Of a DNA stretch of 44,545 nt, positions 24,443 to 33,576 are shown one piece after another (the stretch's first letter is position 1; each line of letters opens with the position of its first letter). The position numbers and the translations under genes are program-made. Source of the DNA: a virus; the IMG/VR virus record IMGVR_UViG_3300011116_000961, positions 1-44,545 of that record; one strand, 5' to 3'. Below the pieces are notes generated by a model. That model saw only the letters and a list, made by a program, of their open reading frames with translations, searched no databases and was not told the DNA's origin.

Positions 24443-26704
24443 ATGCCTATTAATTTTCCAACAACATCAACCGTAGGATTTACGTACACGTACAACAGTA
24501 TGTTGTGGACGTGGAACGGTTACGCATGGGATAAAACAGAGGGATTTGGTGTGGCTGGAACTACAGGAGCCACCGGTCCTACTGGTGCTACTGGTCCTGT
24601 TGGTGATTACGTTAGTTATTGGAACGGCCAAACGGGTGCAGTAACGTTTAGTAACTACGTGGCTAGTTTTGGTGGTCGAACCGGAACTGTTGGTGCTGGC
24701 GTAACTTCCACCCAGATCTTGTATTGGTCAAACAACAATGTAACCGGTTCCAATAATTTTACGTTTGACGGTGTAGACGTGGTTACTCTAGCAGAAACTG
24801 GGCATTATTCAGGACGATTGCTTGGCCCTGTTCTTCTGCCCATTAAAAATACAGGATTAACCTTGATCAATATGGGAGATCCTGTATACGCTGTGGGTAG
24901 CGTGGGAAACAGTGGAGTGGTAGAAGTTTTTGGTGCAGACGCTGCAGTATCCGATAAAATGCCTGCCATAGGTCTGGCAGACTCCAGTCTAGCCCACAAT
25001 GCTACAGGCCATGCGGTTGTGTTTGGTAATCTTAAACTGGTAGATACCAGTGCGTACACTATAAACGGTACCGTATTTGTGGCTCCCGGTGGTGGACTGA
25101 CCGGTATCAAACCTACCGGAGCTAACGACCAGATACAAAACATTGGTCGTGTGGTTCGTGTTAATCAAAGCACCGGAGACATTTTGGTGTCTGCTATTGG
25201 TCGTAGCAACGACGTACCAAACATCTTGCAAGCTCGTTCGTGGCTACAGATGCCAGACGGCATGACTGCCACAGGATTGGTAAAATCATTTAACGGTCTA
25301 ACCGGTGCTGTTACAGGAGTTACCACCTCTACATCTAACAGGTTTACAGCCACACAGATATTTGCTGCAGGTCTTACCGCATCAGGAATAACTACACCCA
25401 ACGTGTATCCACCACCTAGTGGCACTATTACTTTAGGTATTCCTACTTCTACTACTAATATAACTGTGAACGATTCTCAAGAAACAGTAAGTATAATAGC
25501 AGGATCTCAAGTTTTACTACAAGCCTCTACCTCTGTTACTGATGCTTTTAGTATTAGTGCTGATCAAACTGTTGCGGTTCCGTTTACTGTTTATACTGAC
25601 ACTACTGGATCTCAAAATGCTGTAGAAATAGTAGACCAGTCTTCCAACGTTCTTGCAGGAATAACACCTAAAGGTGTTGCATTTTTTAACAGAGGATTAA
25701 CCGGATCTGGCCTTACATTGATTGGTAACGGTCTGGTAACAGGATCGCTTGAGGTTGACGGTACTCTGATATTAGGTAGTGGTCAAGGTATAACAGGAGC
25801 TGTAACCTCGTTTAATGGACTAACAGGAGGAGCTGTAACCTCGTTTAATGGACTAACAGGAGCAGTATCAGGTGTTACTGCGATAAATGCTGGAACCGGA
25901 ATTTCTATAACCGGAACTACTAATCCTACAATTACCAATACCGGCGTTACAGGATTTAACGGAGCAACCGGAAATGTTACAGGAGTTACTGGAGTTGTGG
26001 CAGGTACCGGTATTAGCATATCAGGAACAACGCGTCCCACAATTACCAATACTGGTGTGCAAACCTGGAACGGATTAACAGGTGCCGTGACTGGTGTTAC
26101 CACTTCTGTAGCTAACACATTTACTGCACTACAAACATTTAATTCTGGTATTTCTGCTGCCGGTAGTACATTCACAACCATAGCAGCAGGTTACATTTAT
26201 TCTAATGTACCGACTCCAGTATATACACTTTATATTAATAATCTTGGAGCCAGTCAAACATTTATTGGTGATTGGGATGGAGCTGGTGCAAATACTTACA
26301 TTAAAGTAAATGACGATAGCGGAGATATTACTCTTAATGCTCCATCTTCTGGTGTTGTATCTTATGGAGAACTAAATAACGATACAAGTATTGGAGTTAA
26401 TGATGGGATAGCTGCTGCTTATACCAAAGTATATCCAGGTACTATTCAATTTTTTAGTAATACCACTCCTAATTCGCAAACTTGGACTCCATCCGTAGGA
26501 GGAGCAAACAGCACTATTACCTTCCCTGATACAACCACAACTCTGGCAGGATTGTCACTGGCTCAAACATTTACAGCCCTTCAAACATTTAATGCTGGTA
26601 TTACTGCGGCTGGTGCTACATTCTCTGGGAATGTCCATGTACTAAACACCACAAACAATACGTCTGTACAAGTAACAACAAACGCTAGGAGTTGGTTCTT
26701 ATGA
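24443..26704 (+). CDS. Large repeat-rich tail fibre protein
   Basis: The 753-aa protein begins FPTTSTVGFTYTYNSMLWTWNGYAW, a common fibre head module (t.P..G.tYt.ng..W.wdG..W). A short collagen-like GATGPTGATGP stretch follows at ~44-54. The body repeats the motif FNGLTGAVTGVTT and variants (at least eight copies), and a longer unit AGTGISI.GTT.PTITNTGV occurs twice. Residues ~115-255 hold a globular domain (AVGSVGNSGVVEVFGADAAV). This architecture is typical of long-fibre proteins in T4-like aquatic phages. The end overlaps the next gene by 4 nt (ATGA). Confidence 0.85.
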   Translation: MPINFPTTSTVGFTYTYNSMLWTWNGYAWDKTEGFGVAGTTGATGPTGATGPVGDYVSYWNGQTGAVTFSNYVASFGGRTGTVGAGVTSTQILYWSNNNVTGSNNFTFDGVDVVTLAETGHYSGRLLGPVLLPIKNTGLTLINMGDPVYAVGSVGNSGVVEVFGADAAVSDKMPAIGLADSSLAHNATGHAVVFGNLKLVDTSAYTINGTVFVAPGGGLTGIKPTGANDQIQNIGRVVRVNQSTGDILVSAIGRSNDVPNILQARSWLQMPDGMTATGLVKSFNGLTGAVTGVTTSTSNRFTATQIFAAGLTASGITTPNVYPPPSGTITLGIPTSTTNITVNDSQETVSIIAGSQVLLQASTSVTDAFSISADQTVAVPFTVYTDTTGSQNAVEIVDQSSNVLAGITPKGVAFFNRGLTGSGLTLIGNGLVTGSLEVDGTLILGSGQGITGAVTSFNGLTGGAVTSFNGLTGAVSGVTAINAGTGISITGTTNPTITNTGVTGFNGATGNVTGVTGVVAGTGISISGTTRPTITNTGVQTWNGLTGAVTGVTTSVANTFTALQTFNSGISAAGSTFTTIAAGYIYSNVPTPVYTLYINNLGASQTFIGDWDGAGANTYIKVNDDSGDITLNAPSSGVVSYGELNNDTSIGVNDGIAAAYTKVYPGTIQFFSNTTPNSQTWTPSVGGANSTITFPDTTTTLAGLSLAQTFTALQTFNAGITAAGATFSGNVHVLNTTNNTSVQVTTNARSWFL
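25796..25861 (+). repeat. Perfect 33-bp tandem duplication in the tail fibre gene
   Basis: Bases 25796-25828 and 25829-25861 are identical. The 11-codon unit encodes GAVTSFNGLTG and keeps the frame, extending the fibre repeat by one unit. Confidence 0.95.
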
Positions 26705-28455
26705 GCAAGCGAAGATACGGTTTAAATAATGGATTTATAGGCGGAACAGACACATGGCAAGCACATAGTGGTGTTATTAGTAATGCTAAAAACACACTAA
26801 CCAGATCAGATTATCTGATCAATCCCACAGCAGGAACGTGGGTAAGACCTTCAGACTGGCCAGAAATGCCTGCAGTTTCCACCAGCGAACAAAAAATAGT
26901 GATACTTCACTCTGTATACAATACAGGTACAAATTTTTGTTCGTTTCGTATAACTTGTTCAACAGGAAACTATACTGTAGACTGGGGAGACGGAACAACC
27001 ACCACACACGCATCTAATACTACAGCAGAAAAAAATTACGATTACGACACAGTCACCAGTGCTGTAACAAGTCGTGGTTACAAAACTGTACTTATAACTA
27101 TAACTCCGGTAACCGGAAACATAACCAATTTTAATTTCCGTGATTACCCCCACAGTTTGTCTAGAAACTACACGTACAGTGGCGGATTTTTAGACATGAT
27201 TGTGTCAGCCCCAAACGTTTCAGGAGTAAACCCTAAGATAAGTGGAGCTAGTACTGAAGGTGGTGTAGGCACAAACGTAAGAATGGACAAACTGGAACGA
27301 TTTCGTTGGATAGGCACAAACGGTGTTACCGATTGGAGTCTTTTGTTCTATGGGTGTTACAACTTACAGGTAGTAGAAGATCTACAAGTTACTAGTGCGT
27401 CCACTAGTTGTTACGGGTTATTTTACGAGTGTCGTTCGTTACGAGAACTAAAAAATGTGTCTTTTGACACCAGAAATGTTACAGATTTCAGTTACATGTT
27501 TTACAACTGTTTCGTGTTACCACAGTTACCGTGGTTAGACACGTCTAAAGGTACTAATATTGCTGTGTTTGCGTATCAATGTCTTGGTGTTCGTCATGTT
27601 CCACAGTACGATCTGTCTAAAATGACACGAACAGACTTGATGTTTTTTGGATGTAGAAGCGTGCAAGAAGTTCCTTCGTTTAATTGTCCACTAGCTACAC
27701 GAGTAGATTATATGTTTTCTGACATGACTGGTGTTCAAAAAATAGGAAAACTGATAACGGGATTATCGTTAACCAACTGTGATTCTTTATATCGCAACTG
27801 CTACTCTTTAAAAGAGTTTGAAGGACCTACAGTAACAACTAATGTTACAAACATGTACAGAATGTTTTACAACTGTTATAACATTATAAAGTTACCTTAC
27901 GTATACGATACAGCTAAAGTTACCACATTTGAAGAAGCGTTTTATACAAATTTCGGTCTATTGCGTGGTCCAACCTTAGACACGTCAGCGTGTACAAATT
28001 TTGCTAATATGTTTAATGCATGTTATAGTATGGTAGACACACCAGATTACAACACTGCTGCTGGAACCAATTTTACTGGTATGTTTAGTGCGTGTAGATC
28101 ACTAGTAAAACCAGGTGGTTTAACTCTGACTGGAGCTCCAACACTGACCAGTATGTTTAATACCTGTTATTCGTTACGTGAAATTCCCACAATAGGTATA
28201 AGTGCGGGTGCCACTCCTCCATCGTTTGCCAGCTTACAGTCTTTACAAAAATGTGGACTAACAGGAATGGGTCAAACCGTCAGTTTTGCAAATTGTCAAA
28301 TGGGATTCACGGCACTAAACAATTTGTACACTAGTCTAGCTACAGTAGGAGTGTCTGGTGCAGCCGCTAAAACTATAACAGTAACCAATAACTGGGGGAC
28401 CACAGGAGACAATACCATGATAGCCATCAGTAAAGGTTGGGCAGTTACGGGGTAA
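26701..28455 (+). CDS. BspA-type leucine-rich-repeat (DUF285-like) adhesin
   Basis: ATG 26701 has AGGAG 9 nt upstream and gives 584 aa. Residues ~70-125 look PKD/beta-sandwich-like (GNYTVDWGDGTTTTH). From ~190 to the end there are about 14 repeats of ~24 aa of the form MF.NC..L..LP..DTS..TN (for example SYMFYNCFVLPQLPWLDTS, RMFYNCYNIIKLPYV), the DUF285/BspA LRR pattern. These repeats form solenoids that bind proteins or host surfaces and are found in bacterial adhesins and some phage fibres. The Cys and Tyr/Phe-rich ladder is striking. A fibre tip or fibre-attached receptor-binding protein is likely. Confidence 0.85.
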   Translation: MSKRRYGLNNGFIGGTDTWQAHSGVISNAKNTLTRSDYLINPTAGTWVRPSDWPEMPAVSTSEQKIVILHSVYNTGTNFCSFRITCSTGNYTVDWGDGTTTTHASNTTAEKNYDYDTVTSAVTSRGYKTVLITITPVTGNITNFNFRDYPHSLSRNYTYSGGFLDMIVSAPNVSGVNPKISGASTEGGVGTNVRMDKLERFRWIGTNGVTDWSLLFYGCYNLQVVEDLQVTSASTSCYGLFYECRSLRELKNVSFDTRNVTDFSYMFYNCFVLPQLPWLDTSKGTNIAVFAYQCLGVRHVPQYDLSKMTRTDLMFFGCRSVQEVPSFNCPLATRVDYMFSDMTGVQKIGKLITGLSLTNCDSLYRNCYSLKEFEGPTVTTNVTNMYRMFYNCYNIIKLPYVYDTAKVTTFEEAFYTNFGLLRGPTLDTSACTNFANMFNACYSMVDTPDYNTAAGTNFTGMFSACRSLVKPGGLTLTGAPTLTSMFNTCYSLREIPTIGISAGATPPSFASLQSLQKCGLTGMGQTVSFANCQMGFTALNNLYTSLATVGVSGAAAKTITVTNNWGTTGDNTMIAISKGWAVTG

Positions 28456-28457
28456 CC

Positions 28458-28709
28458 ATGAGTACATCAGGATTTTATAAAAACGAAAACGGAATAATCG
28501 TGCACGGTCCTAATTTTGTAGAGGCAGGATCGTACAGTTTATACAGACAATCAAAAGACACGTATACATATCCTGTAGACGGATGGTATTGGTTTGACAC
28601 AATGGAAGAAGCGTACTCTTTTTTTGGTTTGGTGTATACAGAACAACCACAACAAACGGATGGACCGGTAATTCTTCCACCAAACCCAGATAAATACGGA
28701 GAAATATAA
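28458..28709 (+). CDS. Small putative tail fibre accessory/chaperone protein
   Basis: ATG 28458 lies 2 nt after the previous stop; 83 aa. The protein has many aromatic residues: SGFYKNENGIIVHGPNFV, YTYPVDGWYWFDTMEEAYSFFG, then a Pro-rich tail. Short 'W.WFDT.eEA..f' proteins next to phage fibre genes are often virion or assembly proteins, but I recognise no named family. It overlaps the next ATG by 1 nt (TAATG). Confidence 0.6.
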   Translation: MSTSGFYKNENGIIVHGPNFVEAGSYSLYRQSKDTYTYPVDGWYWFDTMEEAYSFFGLVYTEQPQQTDGPVILPPNPDKYGEI

Positions 28710-29038
28710 TGCCTGAAGCGTATAAAAGTTATGCAACATCTCTTGGAACCACTGCTGCTACCTTAATATATCCTGGATCTCCGGGTGTAACAGGAACCGC
28801 TATAGTTAATGGAATTAATATTAGTAATGTTAATTCTCTTGGTGCAACAACTATAAAAATAGAATTAAATAAAAGTGGAGTAACATATTCTGTTTTAAGT
28901 AATGCTGTAGTTTCTTCTGGAACTTCTTTGCAAGCTTTAGACGCTCCTATAGTTTTGGAATCAGGCAATAGATTATTTGCTACGGCAGGATTAACTGGAT
29001 ATTTTCATACTTTAGTTTCAGCTATGGAAATTACATAA
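28709..29038 (+). CDS. Small beta-sandwich virion protein
   Basis: The protein is 109 aa and reads as alternating strands: TTAATLIYPGSPGVTGTAIVNGINISN, ATTIKIELNKSG, VVSSGTSLQALDAPIVLESGNRLFATAG, FHTLVSAMEIT. This order (values at boundary, 's...l.a.dkPivLe.GD.l.a.a') matches a small structural protein repeatedly found in T4-like aquatic phages, often called neck, head-decoration or fibre-associated. GGAG precedes the start. It closes the adhesin island; the next gene has its own promoter. Confidence 0.65.
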   Translation: MPEAYKSYATSLGTTAATLIYPGSPGVTGTAIVNGINISNVNSLGATTIKIELNKSGVTYSVLSNAVVSSGTSLQALDAPIVLESGNRLFATAGLTGYFHTLVSAMEIT

Positions 29039-29043
29039 TTTTT

Positions 29044-29071
29044 TTGACTTTGTTACTTTTTGGTGTATATT
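29044..29071 (+). promoter_or_regulatory. Sigma70-like promoter of the dUTPase-polymerase block, abutting the start codon
   Basis: TTGACT (29044-29049), 16-nt spacer, TATATT (29066-29071). The -10 box ends 7 nt before ATG 29079, with no Shine-Dalgarno between, so a leaderless transcript is expected. It shares the TTTTGACTTT core with the rnh promoter and would drive the replication genes independently of the island. Confidence 0.65.
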
Positions 29072-29078
29072 ATGCCAA

Positions 29079-29606
29079 ATGCTGAAATTTTATAAAGTCC
29101 ATCCAGACGCGCAACTTCCCCAGTTTGCTACAATAGGATCAGCTTGTTTCGATCTGAAAGCGTATCTGGGAACCGGTATTTTTCAGGTACGTGGATACTG
29201 TCAGAACAATCGTGAGTGTAATGTGGCAATTCACCAAACACCCGAAGACCGTTACGTTCGTATAGAACCCGGACAACGGCTACTGATTCCTACAGGACTA
29301 ATCTTTGATATTCCACGAGACCACTCTCTACGAGTTCATGCCCGTTCTGGTCTGGCTCTCAAGCAAGGGCTGGTAATGGCTAATGCTGAAGGCATTATTG
29401 ACTGGGATTATGTGGAAGAAACCCATATCATGATGCTTAACGTGTCTAGTGAGCCCTTGTTTATCCATAACGGTGAGCGTATTGCTCAAGGTGAACTGGT
29501 GCCTGTGCATCACTACGGTATGGGTCTGACAGAAACCAAACCTGAACAAAAGACTACACGCAAAGGTGGATTTGGTTCCACAGGAGTACGCGATGACGCG
29601 AGATGA
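29079..29606 (+). CDS. dut: dUTPase (trimeric dUTP diphosphatase)
   Basis: This 175-aa protein has the five dUTPase motifs: GSACFDLKAY (~18-27), the Ser/Arg loop HARSGLALKQG (~87-97), NAEGIIDWDY (~102-111) with the catalytic Asp, GERIAQGELVPV (~136-147), and the C-terminal P-loop-like GGFGSTG (~163-169). It hydrolyses dUTP to dUMP, preventing uracil misincorporation and feeding ThyX with dUMP. An insertion of ~20 residues (YCQNNRECNVAIHQ) between motifs 1 and 2 makes it longer than bacterial enzymes. It overlaps the next gene by 14 nt. Confidence 0.93.
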   Translation: MLKFYKVHPDAQLPQFATIGSACFDLKAYLGTGIFQVRGYCQNNRECNVAIHQTPEDRYVRIEPGQRLLIPTGLIFDIPRDHSLRVHARSGLALKQGLVMANAEGIIDWDYVEETHIMMLNVSSEPLFIHNGERIAQGELVPVHHYGMGLTETKPEQKTTRKGGFGSTGVRDDAR

Positions 29607-29913
29607 TCTGATACGTAATCACGAACAGTTATGTAATGCTGCTCGTGAACTAATGAAAAAGAAAAATGCCGATTATGCTGGCAAGAACGGTGTAGAACCG
29701 TTTGCTAATTTTACCCGTGTGGAAGCTATGGGTATTTGTCCCACCGAAGTAGGGTTTCTGGTTCGTGTAACCGACAAAATGAGCCGTCTGTCTTCGTTTA
29801 TGGAATCGGGCAAACTAGAAGTTGCCAACGAGTCTTTTGAGGATACAATAGTAGATGTAATCAACTACATGGTACTACTACACTCGTATCTAAAAGACAA
29901 GAAGCATGGCTGA
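29593..29913 (+). CDS. Nmad1/DUF1599-like protein
   Basis: ATG 29593 has AGGAG at 29582-29586 and gives 106 aa. The pattern KKNADYAGKNGVEPFANF, GFLVRVTDKMSRL, and ESFEDTIVDVINYMVLL fits the all-alpha DUF1599 family ('nucleotide modification associated domain 1', PF07659), related to MazG-type nucleotide pyrophosphohydrolases with their acidic metal ligands. Lying between dUTPase and DNA polymerase, it may clean or modify the nucleotide pool. It overlaps dut and polymerase on both sides (14 and 8 nt), implying coordinated translation. Confidence 0.75.
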   Translation: MTRDDLIRNHEQLCNAARELMKKKNADYAGKNGVEPFANFTRVEAMGICPTEVGFLVRVTDKMSRLSSFMESGKLEVANESFEDTIVDVINYMVLLHSYLKDKKHG

Positions 29914-32476
29914 ATTTTACACTGCTGTACACTGTTTCGGTGATACTATTGCCGAAATTTATTACAAGGACGGTAAGCGTCACACACGGAAGACGCAGTT
30001 TCTTCCATCGCTGTTCGCTCCGTCACTAACCAAGGTAACTCCGTGGAGATCGCTGGAAGGTCTTCCTCTAGACGAGTTCTGCCCCGGTTCTATCTCTGAA
30101 TGTAAAGACACCATTGAACAATACTCCAACGTGGCTAATTTCCAGATATACGGTAATACCGACTGGACTGCACAGTATATTGCCAAGACGTATCCCGGAG
30201 AAGTGGAATACGATTACAAGTCTCTTCGTGTAGGGTTCTTAGATATTGAGACCGAATCGGAAGACGGATTCCCTTCTATCTCCGATCCTAACGAACGTAT
30301 CAATGCTATTACCATTGAGACAGACGGTAAGCGTGTCTCGTTTGCCCTACACGAGTTTGACCTGCCCGGTGTAGAGTGTCATGTGTTTGGAGACGAACGC
30401 AGCATGCTTCGGGCGTTCTTGGAGTATTGGGAGCTACACTATCCTGATATCATTACGGGATGGAACATCCGATTCTTTGATATTCCGTACATCTACGGGC
30501 GTGTTGCCAAACTGTTTGACGAGAAGACCGCCAAGCGGCTGTCTCCGTTCAAGAAGATCCAAGAAAAGATTATTAACCGTAAGGGTAAAGACCATACAGT
30601 ATTTGATCTGCTGGGTGTGGCCACTCTGGACTACTATGAACTGTACATCAAGTTTACGTACACCAATCGTGAGTCATACGCCCTGAACCATATCGCTCAG
30701 GTAGAACTGGGTGAGAGGAAGCTGGACTATACAGAACACGACAGTATCCGTGACTTCTACACCAACGACTTTCAGAAGTTCATGGAGTACAACTCCCACG
30801 ACGTTACTCTGGTTCAGAAACTAGACAAGAAGCTGAAACTGCTGGAACTGGTGGTGGCTCTGGCGTACAATGCCAAAGTTAATTTTACGGACACGTTCAG
30901 TCAGGTTAAGACGTGGGACTGTATCATCTACCATCACCTCCACTCCAAGGGTGTTGTGATTCCTCTGAAGCCCCAAGCAGAAGAGAAGGCCCAGCAGTTT
31001 GAGGGTGCGTATGTGAAAGATCCTCAAGTGGGTATGCACAACTGGATTGTGTCGTTCGACTTGGATTCACTGTATCCCCATCTTATCATGCAGTACAACA
31101 TCTCACCAGAGACCAAAGATAAGTTGGGCAAGCGTAACACCCTTAGCCCAGACTACATCTTAAATCCCCATTCTGAAGACGCACAGAAACAGTTTATCCG
31201 GTACCAAGACCACTACGAGTACGCACAAAAGCATAACACTACCATTGCTGCCAACGGTGTGTACTTTACACGAGCCAAGCAAGGGTTCCTGCCTGAACTG
31301 ATGGAAACCATGTACGGTGAGCGTAAACTGTACAAGGAAAAGATGTTGGAAGCCAAGCGTGAACTAAAGGCTCTGCCTGAAACTGCATCACAGGCAGAAC
31401 GAGACCGGTTAGAGTTTGACATAACCAAATACCACAACTTTCAGTTGGTGCGTAAGATCCAGCTAAACTCTGCTTTCGGTGCTGTAGGTAATCCGTATTT
31501 CCGATACTACGATATTGATTGTGCTGAAGCTATTACAGTTTCGGGTAAGCTGTCAATCCGTTGGATTGAACAAGAGTTAAACAAGTATCTGAACAAGATG
31601 GCCGGTACCACAGATGTAGACTTTGTAGTGGCATCGGATACAGATTCGGTGTACCTGTGTCTGGACAAGGTTGTACAAAAGATTTTTACCAAGCCTGCTA
31701 CTGACCAAAAGATTACTGAGGTTCTGGAAAAGCTGTGCAAGGACAAGATTGAACCGTACATCACAACCAAGTACGAAGAACTTGCTGCCAGAGTGAACGC
31801 ATACGATCAGAAGATGCGTATGAAGCGTGAAAGTATCTGCAGTAAAGGCATCTGGACTGCCAAGAAGCGGTACATGCTTAACGTGATGATGGGCGAAGAC
31901 GGAGTGCTCCTGAAAGAACCAGAACTGAAGATCATGGGTATTGAAACCGCACGATCCAGTACACCACAGATTGTGCGTCAGGCTCTCAAGACCGCAATAG
32001 GTTTGATTATGAACGAAGGAGAAGGGGCAGTTAAACGTTTTGTTCAAGAGTTTCAAGATCAGTTTAACTCTGCACCTGTGGAAGAGATTGCGTTTCCACG
32101 TTCGGTTACAGGTATGGAAAAATATTCGTGCAAGACTAATGTGTACAAGAAGTCTACACCAATTGCTGTCAAGGGTTCGCTACTGTTTAACCATTTCTTA
32201 ACAAAGCATGGATTAGATAAAAAATACCGGTTAATTGGTGAAGCAGATAAAATTAAATTTATTTACCTGAAAGAACCTAATCCACTTTCACACGTAAGTG
32301 GAAAAGAGCAAGTTATTTCGTTTATGAACCAGATTCCTAAAGAACTACACCTAGATAAGTACGTGAACCGGGATCTACAATTTGAAAAATCTTTCAAAGA
32401 ACCCTTGAAAACTATTTTAGATGTGCTATACTGGAGCATCGAAAACCAGCCGACGCTGGAGGACTTTTTTGTGTAA
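29906..32476 (+). CDS. 43: DNA polymerase, family B (gp43)
   Basis: The 856-aa protein (T4: 898) has both domains. Exonuclease: GFLDIETESEDG (Exo I, Asp113/Glu115), ITGWNIRFFDIPYI (Exo II), and YNSHDVTLVQKL (Exo III). Polymerase: SFDLDSLYPHLIMQYN (motif A), KIQLNSAFGAVGNPYFRYYD (motif B), and VASDTDSVYL (motif C). It also has the RB69/T4-like KKRYMLNVMM region, and the C-terminal STLEDFF-like end (TLEDFFV) is the clamp-binding peptide. Catalytic acids all appear present, so it should polymerise and proofread. In T4 it follows regA directly; here 25 kb intervene. Confidence 0.97.
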   Translation: MAEFYTAVHCFGDTIAEIYYKDGKRHTRKTQFLPSLFAPSLTKVTPWRSLEGLPLDEFCPGSISECKDTIEQYSNVANFQIYGNTDWTAQYIAKTYPGEVEYDYKSLRVGFLDIETESEDGFPSISDPNERINAITIETDGKRVSFALHEFDLPGVECHVFGDERSMLRAFLEYWELHYPDIITGWNIRFFDIPYIYGRVAKLFDEKTAKRLSPFKKIQEKIINRKGKDHTVFDLLGVATLDYYELYIKFTYTNRESYALNHIAQVELGERKLDYTEHDSIRDFYTNDFQKFMEYNSHDVTLVQKLDKKLKLLELVVALAYNAKVNFTDTFSQVKTWDCIIYHHLHSKGVVIPLKPQAEEKAQQFEGAYVKDPQVGMHNWIVSFDLDSLYPHLIMQYNISPETKDKLGKRNTLSPDYILNPHSEDAQKQFIRYQDHYEYAQKHNTTIAANGVYFTRAKQGFLPELMETMYGERKLYKEKMLEAKRELKALPETASQAERDRLEFDITKYHNFQLVRKIQLNSAFGAVGNPYFRYYDIDCAEAITVSGKLSIRWIEQELNKYLNKMAGTTDVDFVVASDTDSVYLCLDKVVQKIFTKPATDQKITEVLEKLCKDKIEPYITTKYEELAARVNAYDQKMRMKRESICSKGIWTAKKRYMLNVMMGEDGVLLKEPELKIMGIETARSSTPQIVRQALKTAIGLIMNEGEGAVKRFVQEFQDQFNSAPVEEIAFPRSVTGMEKYSCKTNVYKKSTPIAVKGSLLFNHFLTKHGLDKKYRLIGEADKIKFIYLKEPNPLSHVSGKEQVISFMNQIPKELHLDKYVNRDLQFEKSFKEPLKTILDVLYWSIENQPTLEDFFV

Positions 32477-32514
32477 GGACGCACATATGGACTTTTTTAC
32501 TTTAATTTTTTTAA

Positions 32515-32542
32515 TTGCTGTTGTGGTGATTTGTGATATACT
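32515..32542 (+). promoter_or_regulatory. Putative promoter upstream of uvsX
   Basis: TTGCTG (32515-32520), 16-nt spacer, TATACT (32537-32542), with an extended TGA just before the -10. The spacer length equals that of the rnh and dut promoters. Here 20 nt including GAGAGG follow before ATG 32563, so this mRNA has a normal leader. Confidence 0.55.
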
Positions 32543-32562
32543 AGAGAGGAAAATGAACGACG

Positions 32563-33576
32563 ATGAATCTAAATGAACTAATTAAAGAATCAGGAAATCA
32601 GTACGCAGGAATGATTGAAGACGGTATTGAAGGTAGCGATATCCGTGGCTTTATTGACACAGGCTCGTATGCGTTCAACGCTCTGGTGTCAGGCTCGCTG
32701 TACGGTGGTATTGCAGACAACAAGATTATTGCACTGGCTGGCGAGTCTGCTACAGGCAAGACGTACTTCTCAATCGGTATGGTACGTAAGTTTCTGGAAG
32801 ATCGCAAGGACGGCATGGTGTTGTACTTTGATTCAGAGCAGGCTGTCACTTCAGACATGTTCTTGGATCGTGGTGTGGATCCCAAGCGTATTGCAGTGTT
32901 TCCTGTGGCTACCATTGAAGAGTTTCGTGGTCAGCTAATCAAGATTGTGGACAAGTATTTGGAGCAAGACGCAGACAAGCGTAAGCCCCTGATGGTTGTG
33001 TTGGACTCACTGGGCATGTTGAGCACCAGCAAAGAAATGAACGATACTGCTGAAGGCAAGGAAGTGCGTGACATGACCCGTGCTCAGGTTATCAAGAGTA
33101 CCTTCCGTGTGCTTACTCTAAAGCTTGGTAAGGCTGGTATTCCACTGGTGATGACTAATCACACCTACGACGTGGTAGGCTCGTACGTTCCCACCAAGGA
33201 GATGGGTGGTGGTTCCGGTCTGAAGTACGCTGCATCCACTATTGTGTATCTGTCCAAGAAGAAGGACAAGGATGCAGACGGTCAGGTGGTTGGTAACATT
33301 ATCCACTGTAAGCTGTACAAGAGTCGTCTCACCAAGGAAAACCAAATGGTGGATGTACGTCTCAACTACGATAGTGGCCTGAATCGTTACTACGGACTTC
33401 TTGACATTGCCCTAAAGCATGATATATTTAAGAAGGTGTCTACTCGTATTGAACTTCCGGGCGGCGAAAAGGCGTTCGAGAAGAACATTAACGAAGAACC
33501 GGAAAAGTATTTCACTGAGGATGTAATGAAGCGTCTGGAAGATGCAGTAGCAAAGGAATTTAAGTATGGACAGTAA
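32563..33576 (+). CDS. uvsX: RecA-like recombinase UvsX
   Basis: This 337-aa protein (T4: 391) has Walker A GESATGKT (60-67) and Walker [12 protein letters not shown] (~143-153), [29 protein letters not shown], the L2-like/DNA-binding region of UvsX, and a C-terminal [16 protein letters not shown] typical of UvsX. It forms filaments on ssDNA for strand exchange, replication restart and repair. Start ATG 32563 has GAGAGG upstream. Its 3' end overlaps the small membrane gene by 11 nt. Confidence 0.95.
   Translation: MNLNELIKESGNQYAGMIEDGIEGSDIRGFIDTGSYAFNALVSGSLYGGIADNKIIALAGESATGKTYFSIGMVRKFLEDRKDGMVLYFDSEQAVTSDMFLDRGVDPKRIAVFPVATIEEFRGQLIKIVDKYLEQDADKRKPLMVVLDSLGMLSTSKEMNDTAEGKEVRDMTRAQVIKSTFRVLTLKLGKAGIPLVMTNHTYDVVGSYVPTKEMGGGSGLKYAASTIVYLSKKKDKDADGQVVGNIIHCKLYKSRLTKENQMVDVRLNYDSGLNRYYGLLDIALKHDIFKKVSTRIELPGGEKAFEKNINEEPEKYFTEDVMKRLEDAVAKEFKYGQ

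Noticed and set aside
25783-26181. 132-aa minus-strand Val/Pro-rich frame in the fibre gene
   Set aside because: Its repeats mirror the FNGLTGAV repeats on the + strand; an artefact of the repetitive coding sequence.
31577-32056. 159-aa minus-strand frame inside DNA polymerase
   Set aside because: Antisense shadow of a fully conserved polymerase region including motif C; no ribosome site or context.
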